DNA of 64,000 nt from Cymbidium sinense (Eukaryota; Streptophyta; Magnoliopsida; Asparagales; Orchidaceae). The stretch is taken from NCBI GenBank assembly GCA_021442155.1, contig CM038217.1, positions 152,775,834 through 152,839,833 on the forward strand, in the 5' to 3' direction. Positions 36,701 through 49,680 of the stretch are shown piece by piece. Within the stretch, counting starts at the first letter, position 1; each line of letters starts with the position of its first letter. Made by a program: the position numbers and the translations under genes. The notes beneath the pieces were generated by a model. The model made no database searches and was not told the DNA's origin. It saw only the letters and a program-made list of their open reading frames with translations.

Positions 36701-38434
36701 AATTTGTTTGCATTTTAAATGAATATTTTATTCTTTTCAAAATTTGTTTTAAAGGCTCTCCTCTTTTTTCTTATTTCCGCTTTTAGTTTAAAATTAACTG
36801 CAGGTTTTCACTTAGCTTTCTTAAGTTAGCTCATTTTACCCTCCCCTTTTTTTCTAAGTCAAAAGTTTTGACAAAATTTGTGACCTCGCGTCATCCCAGG
36901 TGATCAGGGTGTTTTGGCTTACGTGCCCCTGAGATATAGTGAGTGGTGTCTTGTGTGTCGGTAGATCTTTTCTCATTCGCGCACGAGCACAACGAGGCCT
37001 TGACTGAAAGTACATACAATGTAATATATAATCACCCTCTTTTTTCTAAGTCTAGAAATTAGACAAAATTTCAACCTCGACATCATCCACAGTGGGGGTT
37101 GCATCGGTGGCGCTTGCTCTGCATCGAGAGCAGTGGTGTCTTCGCGACAAGTCGATCTTTTCATTTCTCATTCGCTGAGCACAGCGAGGCCTTCAAACGC
37201 AAAGAATACTGATGATATATAATCACTCCCCTTTTTCTAAGTCTGGAAATTAGATAAAATTTCGGTAGCATTTCGCATATGGGGAGCAACATCTAACAAC
37301 TGGTGGCTTACTCGGTATGCCCTGTGAAGCGGCGATATCTTTCTGACTTATTTTTTTCATCTCCGTGCTAGCGCTGATGAGGTCTTTGACTCAAGTAAAG
37401 TATATGTATATATTCACATTCACAAATACCCACATATTTTGACATATTTTGGCCTTGCGGTGATGAAGAAGGGATTGAATATCATTGGGAATGCGTAAGG
37501 GTCGAAAATCAAAGGAAGAATTCACCTGCTGAAGATTTTCTTCCCGATTTGTAGAGTAGAAAGCAGGAAGGCTAGAGGAGTCTGGCGTTAATCGAAAAGA
37601 AGAATTCATCTGGCAATTCTTCGATTTTTTGTGAAAGTAAGAAAGAGCAAGGAGTCGGCCGAATCGAAAAAATTCGTCTCGATTTTTTTCCCGATTCTGA
37701 CAACAAGAAAATAAAGCGAGGAGTCGCGGCAAAATCGAATGAAGTCGCCTGCTGAAGATTTTCTTCCCCGATTGAAAACAGGACGGAAAAAGGTTGCGGG
37801 CTACGGGACAGCGGGCTGGATTGCGCAGAACGGGCTGGTTCGGGTCAGTTTGAAGGCTGGATGGGCCAAGGAAAGAGTGAAGGAGGTTGGAGGGCCGGTT
37901 CTTGGGCTAGAACAGGTTGCGGAAAGGCTGTTGGAGGGCCACGCGCGGGTCGAGCAGGTTGGCACAGAATGGCGGTCACACGGGACGCAATTTCACGCGG
38001 TACGGCGGGCTGACGGTGCGGCAGTGCCGCGCAAATTTGGCCGGAGCGGGCCGTGTAAATTTGGATTTGCAGAATTCCGTCGGAGCGGCGGGTGCGGGAT
38101 CGCGCCGAACGGACGAAATCGAGAGATAGGGGGGCAGAAATTTTTTTCTTTTTACCTTTTGTTTTTTCTATTTTTTGACTGGAGAGGGAGGAATGAGTTG
38201 GGAGAAACATATTTTGGAAAAATGAGAGGAGAATGAGGAGAATTAGGGGGGAGTGGGAAGTTTTCTGCCCAAAAAGGGAGGGAGTGGTTATCTTTAAATT
38301 TTTTATTATTATTATTATTTTTTAATTTTTCTTTTCAGAAAACTGAAAATAGGGGGGAATGGTTGAGCATGGGGTAATTTGGGAATTTTTAAATTAATTT
38401 TAAATTATTTTAATTTGAATTTTTGTAAATACAT

Positions 38435-38478
<44 letters not shown>

Positions 38479-39214
38479 ATTTAGAATTATTCATTATTTT
38501 TTTGAAACGATGCGTTATCTTTACTGATCGGGGTCGTTTTGGTTCAGTGTGCCAAATTAAGTCAATTTCACTCGAAATGCCGTCGCCGCTTTTGATTTTC
38601 GCGCTTCACGTTGAGTGTGAATAGTCTTATTTAGCTTTTGGTTTAAAGCCCATGCGATCAATTTCATGAGCGGAGATCATTGATTCCTCATCGAGATATC
38701 GTCGCCGTGGCACTCGGCGATCGGTTCTTCGTCGTTGCAATATTTATATCCTGACCAATTTCGACGTTTTGAACGTGATAGCAAAGTTCGTTCATCGATT
38801 GGAGGTCATTTGGATTAATTTTGGCGATTGTATTTTTTGATTTGCGCACTTCAAATCATTTGATATTTCGCATCCAATTTATGCGGACAATCTCATTTGA
38901 TAGATTTTAATGTTTTGAAGCTAACGATACAATCAATTTCATGGTAAGATCGTTGGATCATCGCTGACTACCGGCTACATTGCGTGTGTCGACACATTAA
39001 TAGCTCTAGCGTTTAATCGATTAATCTTTAGATTTTGCAATATCTATATTCTGATCAATTTTGACATTCTGAATGCAACGAAGAAGTCTGTTTATCAATC
39101 GGAGGTCATTTTGATGATTTTCGGTGACGTCCAGTGTATTTTGAATCGATTTGCGCCGTAAAGTCCGTCAATTGGTTTGTGGCTTGATTCGACTTATGAC
39201 GCTGTGGAACAACA
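33772..39214 (-). repeat. LTR3 (5' LTR of copy B), 5.44 kb
   Basis: Begins TGTGGGCTCC and ends GGAACAACA on the plus strand. It shares with LTR1 the 620-bp tandem duplication (34260-34570 and 34890-35210), the four TTTTAGGTTTTGTTAAC subrepeats (near 34740, 35385, 35685, 35885), the ACAATGNAATATATAATCA units (36900-37400) and the GAAGAATTC units (37490-37770). A GC-rich stretch lies at 37770-38120 and an expanded (TA)n at 38437-38476. Translated frames in the GC-rich stretch are not conserved in the other LTRs. Confidence 0.85.
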
Positions 39215-39224
39215 AATTCATCAT

Positions 39225-40148
39225 TGTTGCGTCTTTGAAAAAATATTATGGTAGAGTAAGAGTTTACTCTTGCTTGTGAGTTCAACACATGAGATATGTG
39301 AAGAATTAATAAAGCGCATAATTTTTTTGAAAAAACCCCGGGGAATAGAGTAAAAAATGCTGCCCAGTAAAATCTTCCACTATATATTTGTTTTGAAGTA
39401 TAAGGTTTTTCGAGATTACGATTGTATATGAAGAGCGACAATGGAATCCATCATCAACAACAGTATATAATGCGTTCAGTTATAGATTATAGTGGTATAT
39501 TATGATGAAACAGCGAGGATCGCGGCCAGCGATGAAGGTCGTCGATGGTGACCAGGATGGCCGGCGATAGTTGGCGATGGCCAAACGATAGTAGTCAGCG
39601 TGGTGGCCGTCGATGGTCGGCGATAATGATCAGCGATGATTGGCAACGATAACGCGATAGTTCGGCGGCATGGTGGCAGTGACCGGCGGCAAGATTGATA
39701 GCGTGAGATCAGCGGTGCGGCGACGGCGGTGGCCAGCGTGTTGGCAACCAAGGTGGTCGGCATCAGTACGCGATTATCTTGGAGGATTTTCAAGCTTTAG
39801 AGCCTCTCATCTCTCTTGAGCTCCTCATATGAAGAATGAGGTATTTATAAATTGAGAGTGGCGTCTGCGTAAATACATGCAAAACCATCACTCAAATCGG
39901 CAATTTGATCATTTGATGTATTTTAAGTATTTGAATGCTTAAATGAAATTATTATGAGATCTTTGCTTGTTAGATCCATTTCGTTGAGGCTCGATTTACT
40001 ATAAACACTATATGTTTAAAATTTATTTAGGGATTTAATTGATATCCCGTTTCAATGATATTTTAAGTGTTTGATCTCGATTTTATTAGGATCAACTTCT
40101 GACATCAAGATTCGTACTTCGACTACTGATATTTTAAGTGTCACATCA
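39225..40148 (-). mobile_element. solo LTR, same family as the 44-48 kb element
   Basis: On the minus strand it starts TGATGTGACAC and ends CGCAACA, flanked on both sides by ATGAT (plus-strand ATCAT at 39220-39224 and 40149-40153), a perfect 5-bp target duplication. Its sequence aligns with the LTRs at 44029-44720 and 47556-48338: shared GGATCTAACAAG, AAGCATTTAAATAC-like, TTTGCATNTATTTACG and AAAGCNTGAAAATCCTCCAA segments, and a matching 3' part with ATATAGTGGAAGNTTT. It carries an extra CG-rich stretch at 39500-39780. No internal region remains, so it arose by recombination between the LTRs of a full copy. It is inserted in the hAT gene. Confidence 0.8.
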
Positions 40149-40153
40149 ATCAT

Positions 40154-40740
40154 ATCATGACAACTTTTTGTAGCTTGTTTATGTAATGAATTTGGTTGTT
40201 TACCCATATGCTTTATGAATGGACATTTACTACCATTATTTATTTTCTTCCAAACTTGAAATCCATCTGCTGTAAAAGCATTAGACCCAAGACATCTATG
40301 TAGGTTTGCAAAAAGAAAGCAATGTAGGCAATAGATACTATTTATTTTGAAAGAAAATTCTAGTCAATCTGGAAATAATTTGCACCATGAAGGTAGAAAG
40401 CGATGATTATATTTGTCCATATAATCTTGGGGCGTTTAGAGGACTTGGTTGGTACGGTCCTAACATCCAATATGTTCTTTTAACTTCACCTTTTTGATGG
40501 GCGGCATAATCCCAAATAAAATTTTGAATACCAAGATCACACGCTCTAAAGATGTCCGTTCAAATACATTTACTTCAAGTCGAGGATTTTTTTTTCTTTT
40601 TTTGATGTTGATCAACATCAAGAGTTTCATGATCAATTTGAAGAATTTCTAATTGAGAATATTGTTCTAATTAGAATATAACTCTGATGTAGAAATCACA
40701 ACTTTTTTTTGTAGTTTTCTTGAAAAATGAATCATTTTTT
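40154..40740 (-). pseudogene. hAT transposase relic (TTF-type zinc-finger family), N-terminal half
   Basis: On the minus strand, spread over frames: IQNFIWDYAAHQKGEVKRTY, WMLGPYQPSP, then FANLHRCLGSNAFTADGFQV, WKKINNGSKCPFIKHMGKQP and NSLHKQATKSC. These are the conserved order of the TTF zinc-finger region (AFCxxCFLF...FxxDGFxxWKK) in plant hAT transposases. The upstream part, about 40740-40620, contains a Lys-rich start. The reading stops at the solo LTR junction and resumes at 7495: KSCHD then MMNSSQHIDK when both insertions and their duplications are removed. Several frameshifts; dead gene. Confidence 0.78.
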
Positions 40741-41569
40741 TATTCATTCTGAAAAGAACAGATAAAGAAATAAATGAACTTCAAGTTAAAATATATTATT
40801 AAATGTCAATATCATAGAAATAATTGATGAAGAGAACAAAAAGCTGGTACTAAAAATTGGAAAGTTTAGGGATTAAGAATTTATTTAAGATTTTTTTTAA
40901 TAATTTCATTTCTTCCAATATAAATTTATAAAACATTTGGACTGGTTTATATTTCCAACAAAACAAAACAAATTTATTAAGAAATAATACATACAAAAAA
41001 GAAGCTCCACCAACTTTCCAACGCATACATTAAAGCAAAATATTTTAAATAATTAACTTCTAACAATTGTTTGCATGCACAGTTTCACAAATTAAAAAAA
41101 GAAAAAAAAATAAATAAGTTTCGCGAGAAATCACCATTAAAATATTTTGAATAATTAAGTTTAAATGCACAGTTGCACGAAACCAAAAGAAGTAATAAGT
41201 TATCCTTACTATTGCAAAACTATAAGAAAAAAGAAATAACGGTAACATTTGTCCGAACCTGTTTTTGAGTTTCGGATGTCTGCAAACAGGGAAATAAACA
41301 AACAAGATTAAAATAAGAAGAAGGAGGGCAGGAGATGCATGCAGAGGTATAGGAGCAGGAGTGCGAAGCGAAATTTCTTTATGCGGGATGATCTAAATGT
41401 CCCCTGCAAACAAAGCAAGATTAAAAATAAAAAAGGGAGGGAAGCTGCGGTGCTGCGGCGAAGGACTCTGGAGGAGGAGAAGCGAGCGTGGTATGCGTGG
41501 TTTGTATGTAAATGTCCCTGTTATCTATTTAGGCAAGCAAATGAAGGAGCCGAAGCAAAGCAAATGCCT
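40741..41569. other. intergenic, AT-rich
   Basis: No gene recognised. This is the spacer between the hAT relic and the 3' end of the EDR4-like gene. It probably includes the 3' UTR of that gene near 41400-41569, which is less AT-rich. Confidence 0.5.
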
Positions 41570-43350
41570 TCAGCCTCTTGTTTTCGAACCCCATGTCTCA
41601 ATTCTTCTAATTCCATTCATCAGACTGCGTAGATGTGATTGTTCTCTCTTACTCAAAATCTTACAAGAATCATCCACTTTAACTCCCACAGAACCAAAAT
41701 AAGCTTCATCTTCTGAATACTGCAGAAGCAAATTTTTGTGCCTTTCTTCTTCATAGCTTCTATAAGAATCTGGCATTGCTGGCTCTGAACTTTCAGATGC
41801 TTCATCAACATCACTAACCTGATACAGCACCTCACTTGCTGAAAAGTAACCCATGAGCTGGTGCAGTGGAGGAAGTAATTCTTGCTCACAGTTTCTTGCT
41901 TGTAAAGAATTTTCTGGTTCAAGTGATGCATTGCCTACAGAATGAGAAGATTGGAACACTTTTGGGCAACCTTTAGAATCAACAAAATTCTTCGATATTG
42001 AGCAGTCTTTGGCAGGAAATTGCAGTAGTAAGATTTTGGAACAAGCGCCGCATCGAACTTTATTTGATCCCCTTTTTGAGACGAAAAAATAGATAGGCAG
42101 TTGAAGTAGTTCAAAGCATTCGCTGCATATCACAAATGGCGCGCCATTGGAAATTGGCCTACATAGGCGCCTTGCCTGAAGCTTATTGTCTTTCATCTTC
42201 AACCTTTCAACTTCTTCGAATAGAGAACTATGGTGGATATTATTGACACAAGAACCACACATTGAGCTACTGCAGTAGAAACAATGTGATGGATGTGAAG
42301 AGCAATGGTGATGGCCATTATGAAGTTTTCTAATATCATGCATGTTGCTTAATAGCTAATTTGGTCTTGCTTTTGGCCGCTTAATGCACTTGAAATGAAG
42401 GTTGATTCCCTCAAATGAGATGCCTGATTCATCTCAGACTCGACTCGGCTTGAAAATGGAAGAAGCTCAACCAAAGCCCATTTCCTGTATGCAGGAAGAT
42501 TGGATCTTACAGATTGTAGCTTTCTATTTGTGCAAGCATTGCCTTCATCTGCAATTTCCTTACTATTAGTTCTTGATTTTAGTGAAATTTTACTTAATTG
42601 TTCAACCTGAGCACTATCTTCTTCTCCTTCCTTCGACATATTACTGACTAATTTTGAAGTCCTTTGAAGCCTGATAATTCTCGTAGACACTCTTTACAAT
42701 GCTCATATCTTGTTTGCATTCAGGATGTTTCATCCTTATCTGAAAGTGTAATGGAGAAAAGTCTTTTTTTCATGTAAAATACTCTCACTATTTGGGAGTG
42801 ATGAAGAGCATAAGTTGAACAGTTCAAATGGATCTACAGCCTGATCTCGAGGTGACACTCTTTGCAGTAAACATTATAATCTTTAGGTGCATCTAAACAA
42901 GAAGACGTTACCTTTAAAATTGCACTTCCCTTGCATTTTTTTTCCTGATGATCTGCACCAAAATACAGTTTAATAATCATCGACTAGGATTCTTAATCCA
43001 AAATAAAAAAAATTACTGCGTATACTTACAGAAAATTTGGACAGTTCAGGCGTATGAGAAAAGAAAAACTAGATTGCAAACTGGAATGTTGAATTTGATA
43101 AATAAACTGAAGTAAGAATTGTTCGAATTCATTGAGGAAGGCGACTTGAGTGAAAAAGAAAATTGAAAATTCATTGATCAACTGTAGCTTATTAAAAGAT
43201 TTTCATTAAAATAAAGAAGCTATTTTGTTTCAGCTTGAAGAAGATTAGAAGACAACGAAGAGACATAAAAGCTTTACCTCAGGAGTAGGAGTCTGCAAAC
43301 CCTGCCCTTTCCTGCTTATACTTCCAGAAGCTGGAATCATAGCAAAATTA
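41570..43350 (-). CDS. EDR4-like zinc-ribbon (DUF3133) protein, 5' structure uncertain
   Basis: The last exon contains a clean 257-codon frame (42343-41570). It has a Cys/His-rich start (HHHCSSHPSHCFYCSSSMCG) and the plant zinc-ribbon signature APFVICSECFELLQLP followed by KVRCGACSKILLLQF, two CxxC pairs. This domain defines the ENHANCED DISEASE RESISTANCE 4-like group, linked to defence and trafficking in Arabidopsis. The tail includes LHQLMGYFSASEVLY. Upstream, 42690-42349 is a 113-codon frame (EEDSAQVEQLSKISLKSRTN) one frame off, ending at a stop just before the ATG at 42343. Further exon-like pieces with good splice sites are at 43335-43280 (SGSISRKGQGLQTPTPE) and 42955-42910 (HQEKKCKGSAILK). 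The usual N-terminal VRLVRCPKC zinc ribbon is not found. Either the true start is the ATG at 42343, or an indel breaks a longer gene. Confidence 0.65.
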
Positions 43351-43519
43351 AACATAGAAACGATTAGAACAAAGTATGAGAGAAAGAACTAGAATCTGAT
43401 CACTTAAATTCAAACGAATTGACAGACCAATTTAATCTATATAAAAATGGAGCAAATTCGACACCTTTCAAGCAATCTCTTTCCTGTTCTCTGCTGCCAT
43501 GGCCTTGATAAGGAATGGC

Positions 43520-44028
43520 TACTTTCAAGAAATTTATTAAATAAATTTTTATTTTTAAGAATATTTGAGTAAATTTAATTATAAAATAGGACTGAAACTT
43601 AAAATCTCCTCTCAATCACTCGATAAAGGTGTCTTGCGCAATAAAAAATTTATTGAAAGTGTGGAGCAAACCCAATCACATTTCTTTTATTTTCATTGAT
43701 TAATAAATATAAATTAATAAAAATTCACGAGTAGAGCTGAACCGCCCAAATTGAATGTCCAAAATCACTTTCCCATGACTCGAAGTGGTCCCTAAAATAA
43801 ATATAATAATTATGAAGGCGTAAATCATCAAGTCTATTAAAAATTATAATTTTTCCACAATCTCCTATTTGCCCCTCACACAATGCAAGAATTTCAAGAA
43901 TTAATTTGCCGAGTTTCTTTTAATACATTTTAATTCTAAATTATTTTTAAGAATTTATTGTATCATGCGGATCATATAAATTTTTTGTTGTCGTCACTGT
44001 TTTTTTTAGTTGAACACTTATATTGATA
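43520..44028. other. intergenic, AT-rich
   Basis: Nothing recognised between the EDR4-like gene and the next LTR element. Confidence 0.5.
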
Positions 44029-44720
44029 TGATCCTGAAAATTCCTCTAATCAAAGTGAATCTTGACGTTTCTCGATGATCAGTAGCAAATCACCTTTTTT
44101 ATCGACTCTTAAATGGATGTTTATTAATCGGCGTCTTCAAGAATCTAACAAGATATCATAATTCGACATCATTTGAGCATTTAAATACACAAAATACATC
44201 ATATGATCAAGGGGATCATTTGAGCCGTCCAATGAAGTGGAGTGTCACGGGTTTGCATTTATTTACGAGACGCCATCCATAAATATTCATTCATATGAGT
44301 AAAAGAGAGGAGAGCTCTAAAGATCCTCCAAGTGATCGTGCACGGCTGACGTCAACCGCCAACGCTCCGTCTATCCCGATCCTTCTTTGCTCTCTTCATC
44401 CATCATGATGACTACCAGATTGTTCGCGTTCTGCCTGATTGTTCCACCGCATTTTGAATTATTCCGATTTCCGATTTTTTAACTATTCACATCATATCTA
44501 CTACTATATTAAACGATCGTTGTGTTAGTCGTTGTTCCTCTTATATAATCGTAATCCTAAGATGATCTTACGAAAGCGGATACATAGTGGAAGCTTTCTT
44601 GGGCTAAGCCGTAGTTTTCACTTTTAGATTTTCCAGTAAAAATGGAGTTTTTATTATTGTCTTTGGATTTCACAAAACTAAAATGAAAACTTTTACTCAT
44701 ATTTGGTTTTAACCGCATAG
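44029..44720 (+). repeat. 5' LTR of the 44-48 kb element
   Basis: About 690 bp, aligned by eye with 47556-48338. It lacks some CG-rich pieces present in the 3' copy. The terminus after TTTGGTTTTAACCGCA is approximate. Confidence 0.7.
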
Positions 44721-45021
44721 CGGTTGGCCTGTCTGGGAAGCCAATTCCCATTATATCATCTTGTATAGCGACCAAGTTCCTCAACAAGATCAAAACCATC
44801 ATCGAGATGTAGCATTTCAAGCTTTTAAGGAGCGCAAACGAAGAATGAAGATTCCTCAAACTTCATTGTTTCAGATTTTATCAGAAACTGGGGGGCAAAT
44901 CTTAATTTCAAAAGATTATCCAAATCGAAGATATATCTATTATCAATTGAAGAAAGTCGATATCTTGAAAAGGCCAAAGTTAAGGAGCAACTTTGGCTAC
45001 AACCATAAATGGATGTTTTTT

Positions 45022-45935
45022 GACCTCTTCCATACAGTTAGCGTCATCGAGCAAAGACTCGACAAACCAGATAGGTCAAAAGGTCCTTGGTGGACTTCAT
45101 GACCTCTTCCATACAGTTAACGTCATCGAGCAAAGACTTCGACAACCTAGATGAGTCAAAAGTCTTTGGTAGACTTCTACGACCCCTTCCACTGCAGTTA
45201 GCGTCATCGGGTAACACTCTAACAACCTCGGATGGGTCAAAATCTTAGCGGATTCAATTCAACCTCTTCCATGAGTTGCGTCGCCGGTAACTCGACAAAC
45301 CTGGATGGGTCAAATATCCTCAGCGGATTCAATTCAACCTCTTCCATACAAGTTAATGTCATCGAGCAAACACTATGACAACAACCCTGATAGGTCAAAA
45401 CTTTGTACCTACTCACACGCAGTTAACATCAGAGCACACTCGACAAACAACCTAGGATGGGTCAAAGGTCTTGGTAGACTTCCTACGACTTGCATACAAG
45501 TTAACATCATCGAGCAAAGACTCGACAAACAACCTAGATGGGCAAAAGTCCTTGGTGGACTTCTACGACCTCTTCCATATAGGTTAACGTCATCGAGCAA
45601 AGACTAACAAACAACCCAGGATAGTCAAAAGGTTCTTGGTGGACTTCCTACCGACCCCTTTTTCATGCGTCGCCGGTAACTCGACAAACAACCTCGGATG
45701 GGTCAAAGATCCTCGGATTCATTTAACCTCTTCCATACGAGTTAACATCGATCGAGCAAAGACTCGACAAACAACTCGGATAGGTCAAAATCTCGGAGTT
45801 GATTCAACCTCTTCCATACATGTCGTCGTCCGGGTAACACTCGACAAACAACCCGGATGGGTCAAAATCTCGGGTTATTCAACCTCTTTCACACAGGCGT
45901 CGCCGGGTAACACTACAAACATCCTGGTCAAAAAT
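45022..45935 (+). repeat. 79-bp tandem repeat, about 12 copies in two variants
   Basis: Units begin (G/A)ACCTCTTCCATAC at about 45022, 45101, 45180, 45261, 45339, 45410, 45487, 45567, 45651, 45725, 45807 and 45885. Variant one has GTTAACGTCATCGAGCAAAG and ends TTGGTGGACTTCTACGACC. Variant two has GCGTCGCCGGGTAACACTCG and ends CGGATTCAATTCAACC. All share CTCGACAAACAACC and GGATGGGTCAAA. No conserved frame runs through all units. Confidence 0.85.
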
Positions 45936-45939
45936 CTCA

Positions 45940-46737
45940 TTGTCGTAGATCATCCCGCCACTCGTCGATCGCCATCATCGGACCTACCATATTCGCGTCG
46001 ACCACCCGTCGGCCCTACTGTCGTTCACCACCGCCATTTCGTCTGCGATCCGCTGACCATCGTAGGCAATCTTCGCTCATCCTGCCCATTCGGCGGTTGC
46101 CGTCATTCTGGTAGCCGATTCGCACTACCACCCGTCGGCCAACCGTCGTCGATCCACCCGCCGTCATTCGTGTTGGTCTGCCCGACCATTCGGTCATTAC
46201 CATCGTCGCGGTCATCCGCCACTCGCGTCTCAGGCTCTACCGTTCGGTTGCTGCTACCACCCCACACCGGCTGACCAATGGCCGGTCGCTGCGTTGAGTT
46301 CGGTCCTGCGTGACCATCGATAATCGCCAGCTCATCCCATGCACGGCCGGTCGCCCGTCGGCTTCAGTCGCCGATTGTATCGATCACCACCGTCGGTAAT
46401 GCTGTCATTGGTCCGCCGCCATTCGTCGTGGTCCTTCTTCGCTTACCAACCTTGCGGTCACCACCGCCATGCCGATCATTCCGGCCTCTGCGACTCCGGT
46501 CATGCAGGTCGATTGATTTGCCGATTCCACCATCCTCGGCCTCAACCTGCAGTCCGCACCAATCTGCGTGTCGGTCAGCCGCAATCTCGTCACCACCATC
46601 GTCACTGATTCTCCTTGCTGACCACCATCGCAGTTCACTGCCACCAAACACTGTCGTCGGCCACCATCGTCGAGCATCGCCGTCAACTCCCATCTCTGAT
46701 TATCGTCGCAGTGATCGCCTCCAAACCCGGTCGGCAA
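45940..46737. repeat. CG-rich low-complexity block (CCGTCG/CATCGTCG words)
   Basis: An abrupt change to high GC with endless variants of ACCATCGTCG, CCGTCGGCC and CACCACCGCC. Long open frames exist on both strands, but their Pro/Ser/Arg/His composition reflects the repeat words and no domain is seen. Similar words fill 39500-39780 inside the related solo LTR, on the opposite strand. Confidence 0.65.
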
Positions 46738-46915
46738 GAGGTTGGCGCCTCTTTCGAGGGAAAAGCAAACAATGTATGTCGCGATGATCGCCCGGGCGGT
46801 CCGGTGAGTATAGTTGGCGCTCTTTCGAGGAAAAGCGTAGACACGACGCGACATATGCTGCCTTGATCGCCTCACCCGGACGGTCCGGAGTCTGATTGGC
46901 CTCTTTCGAGAGACC
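46738..46915. repeat. short tandem repeat: GTTGGCGCTCTTTCGAG units
   Basis: Three imperfect copies of a unit of roughly 70 to 75 bp containing TTGGCNCTCTTTCGAG, GCGACATATG-like and ATCGCCCGGGCGGTCCGG words. They are followed at 47030-47130 by GTCAAAAACTG/GTCAAAAACGG short repeats. Confidence 0.6.
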
Positions 46916-47540
46916 TGACGTACGTCTGCGGGCACGCGTCTCAAACGACCTTCTTTCAAGAATAAGAGAAGGCGCCTTCTCCCTTAGCCCTAGGGGGGTT
47001 TTTATAGACTCCTTATAGGGATAAAAGGTAAAAAATCAAAGAGAAATTGTCCAAAATAGTCAAAAACTGAAAAAATCCGCTCAAAACTGTCAAAAATGGG
47101 CAAAAACGGGTCAAAACGGACAAAAAAACCCTCTTGGACCTCGACCAGCGTACTGCGCGGCGCTATGGTCGCCTGTAGCGGCCAGCTCCTCGACCCAGCC
47201 ATGCGACCAGCTCAGTTCAGCTTCACCAGAGTTGAACCGACCAGCTCTTGTGGACTTCTGGCGCCAGGCCAGGACCTATACCTGGAGCCTGGCGCTTGGT
47301 GCTTGCGCCTACCGTCTTGCGTGGCCTTCTGCGTAGAGACCGGATGGGTCCAGTAACCTCAAAATTTTGTGCTCATACATACCACATATTGTGGTGTGCA
47401 TCGCTTAGTAGTCATAATCTTGGCATGAAGATCTGTTCTCTTAATATGTGGTTAATGGACACTGCAATTTGTTGAATAATTTACTATTTTAAAGTTCTTG
47501 GCACATATATTTTTTTGATGATTGAGATAATATCATCCAA

Positions 47541-47555
47541 GAGCGGGAGGCGATA
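47541..47555 (+). promoter_or_regulatory. polypurine tract of the 44-48 kb element
   Basis: GAGCGGGAGGCGATA directly precedes the 3' LTR start TGACCG. Confidence 0.55.

Positions 47556-49593
<2,038 letters not shown>

Positions 49594-49678
<85 letters not shown>
49594..49678. repeat. (TA)n microsatellite, about 85 bp
   Basis: Pure AT run between featureless AT-rich flanks. Confidence 0.95.

Positions 49679-49680
<2 letters not shown>

Larger units (their letters stand above)
7491..39219 (-). mobile_element. tandem Tat-lineage Ty3 retrotransposon array: LTR1-A-LTR2-B-LTR3
   Basis: Three long homologous blocks in direct orientation alternate with two related internal regions. All coding is on the minus strand, with gag right of pol in each internal copy, so each 5' LTR is on the right. 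The LTR ends are TGTTGACCTCC... and ...GGAGCCCACA on the minus strand. The outer ends are bounded by AGTTC (7491-7495) and AATTC (39215-39219), a 5-bp target duplication with one mismatch, so the 31.7-kb array behaves as one insertion. Tat/Ogre affiliation is inferred from LTRs over 4.4 kb, a primer-binding site close to the Tat-type site, an extra 5' ORF, a second archaeal-type RNase H after the Ty3 RNase H, and no chromodomain. Both internal copies carry frameshifts and large deletions. Confidence 0.88.

Noticed and set aside
37739..38236. 165-codon plus-strand frame in LTR3
   Set aside because: Same GC-rich LTR block; the other LTR copies break it, so it is a composition artefact.
39500..39793. 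97-codon minus-strand frame with Ser/Ala/Thr-rich composition
   Set aside because: Falls in the CG-rich stretch of the solo LTR; low-complexity translation.
45022..45935. Regularly spaced repeats resembling a CRISPR array
   Set aside because: Repeats are 79 bp units without unique spacers, inside a plant LTR element; there are no cas genes.
45636..46959. Frames up to 212 codons on both strands in the 44-48 kb element
   Set aside because: They follow tandem and CG-rich repeat words; no codon bias, start context or domain supports them.
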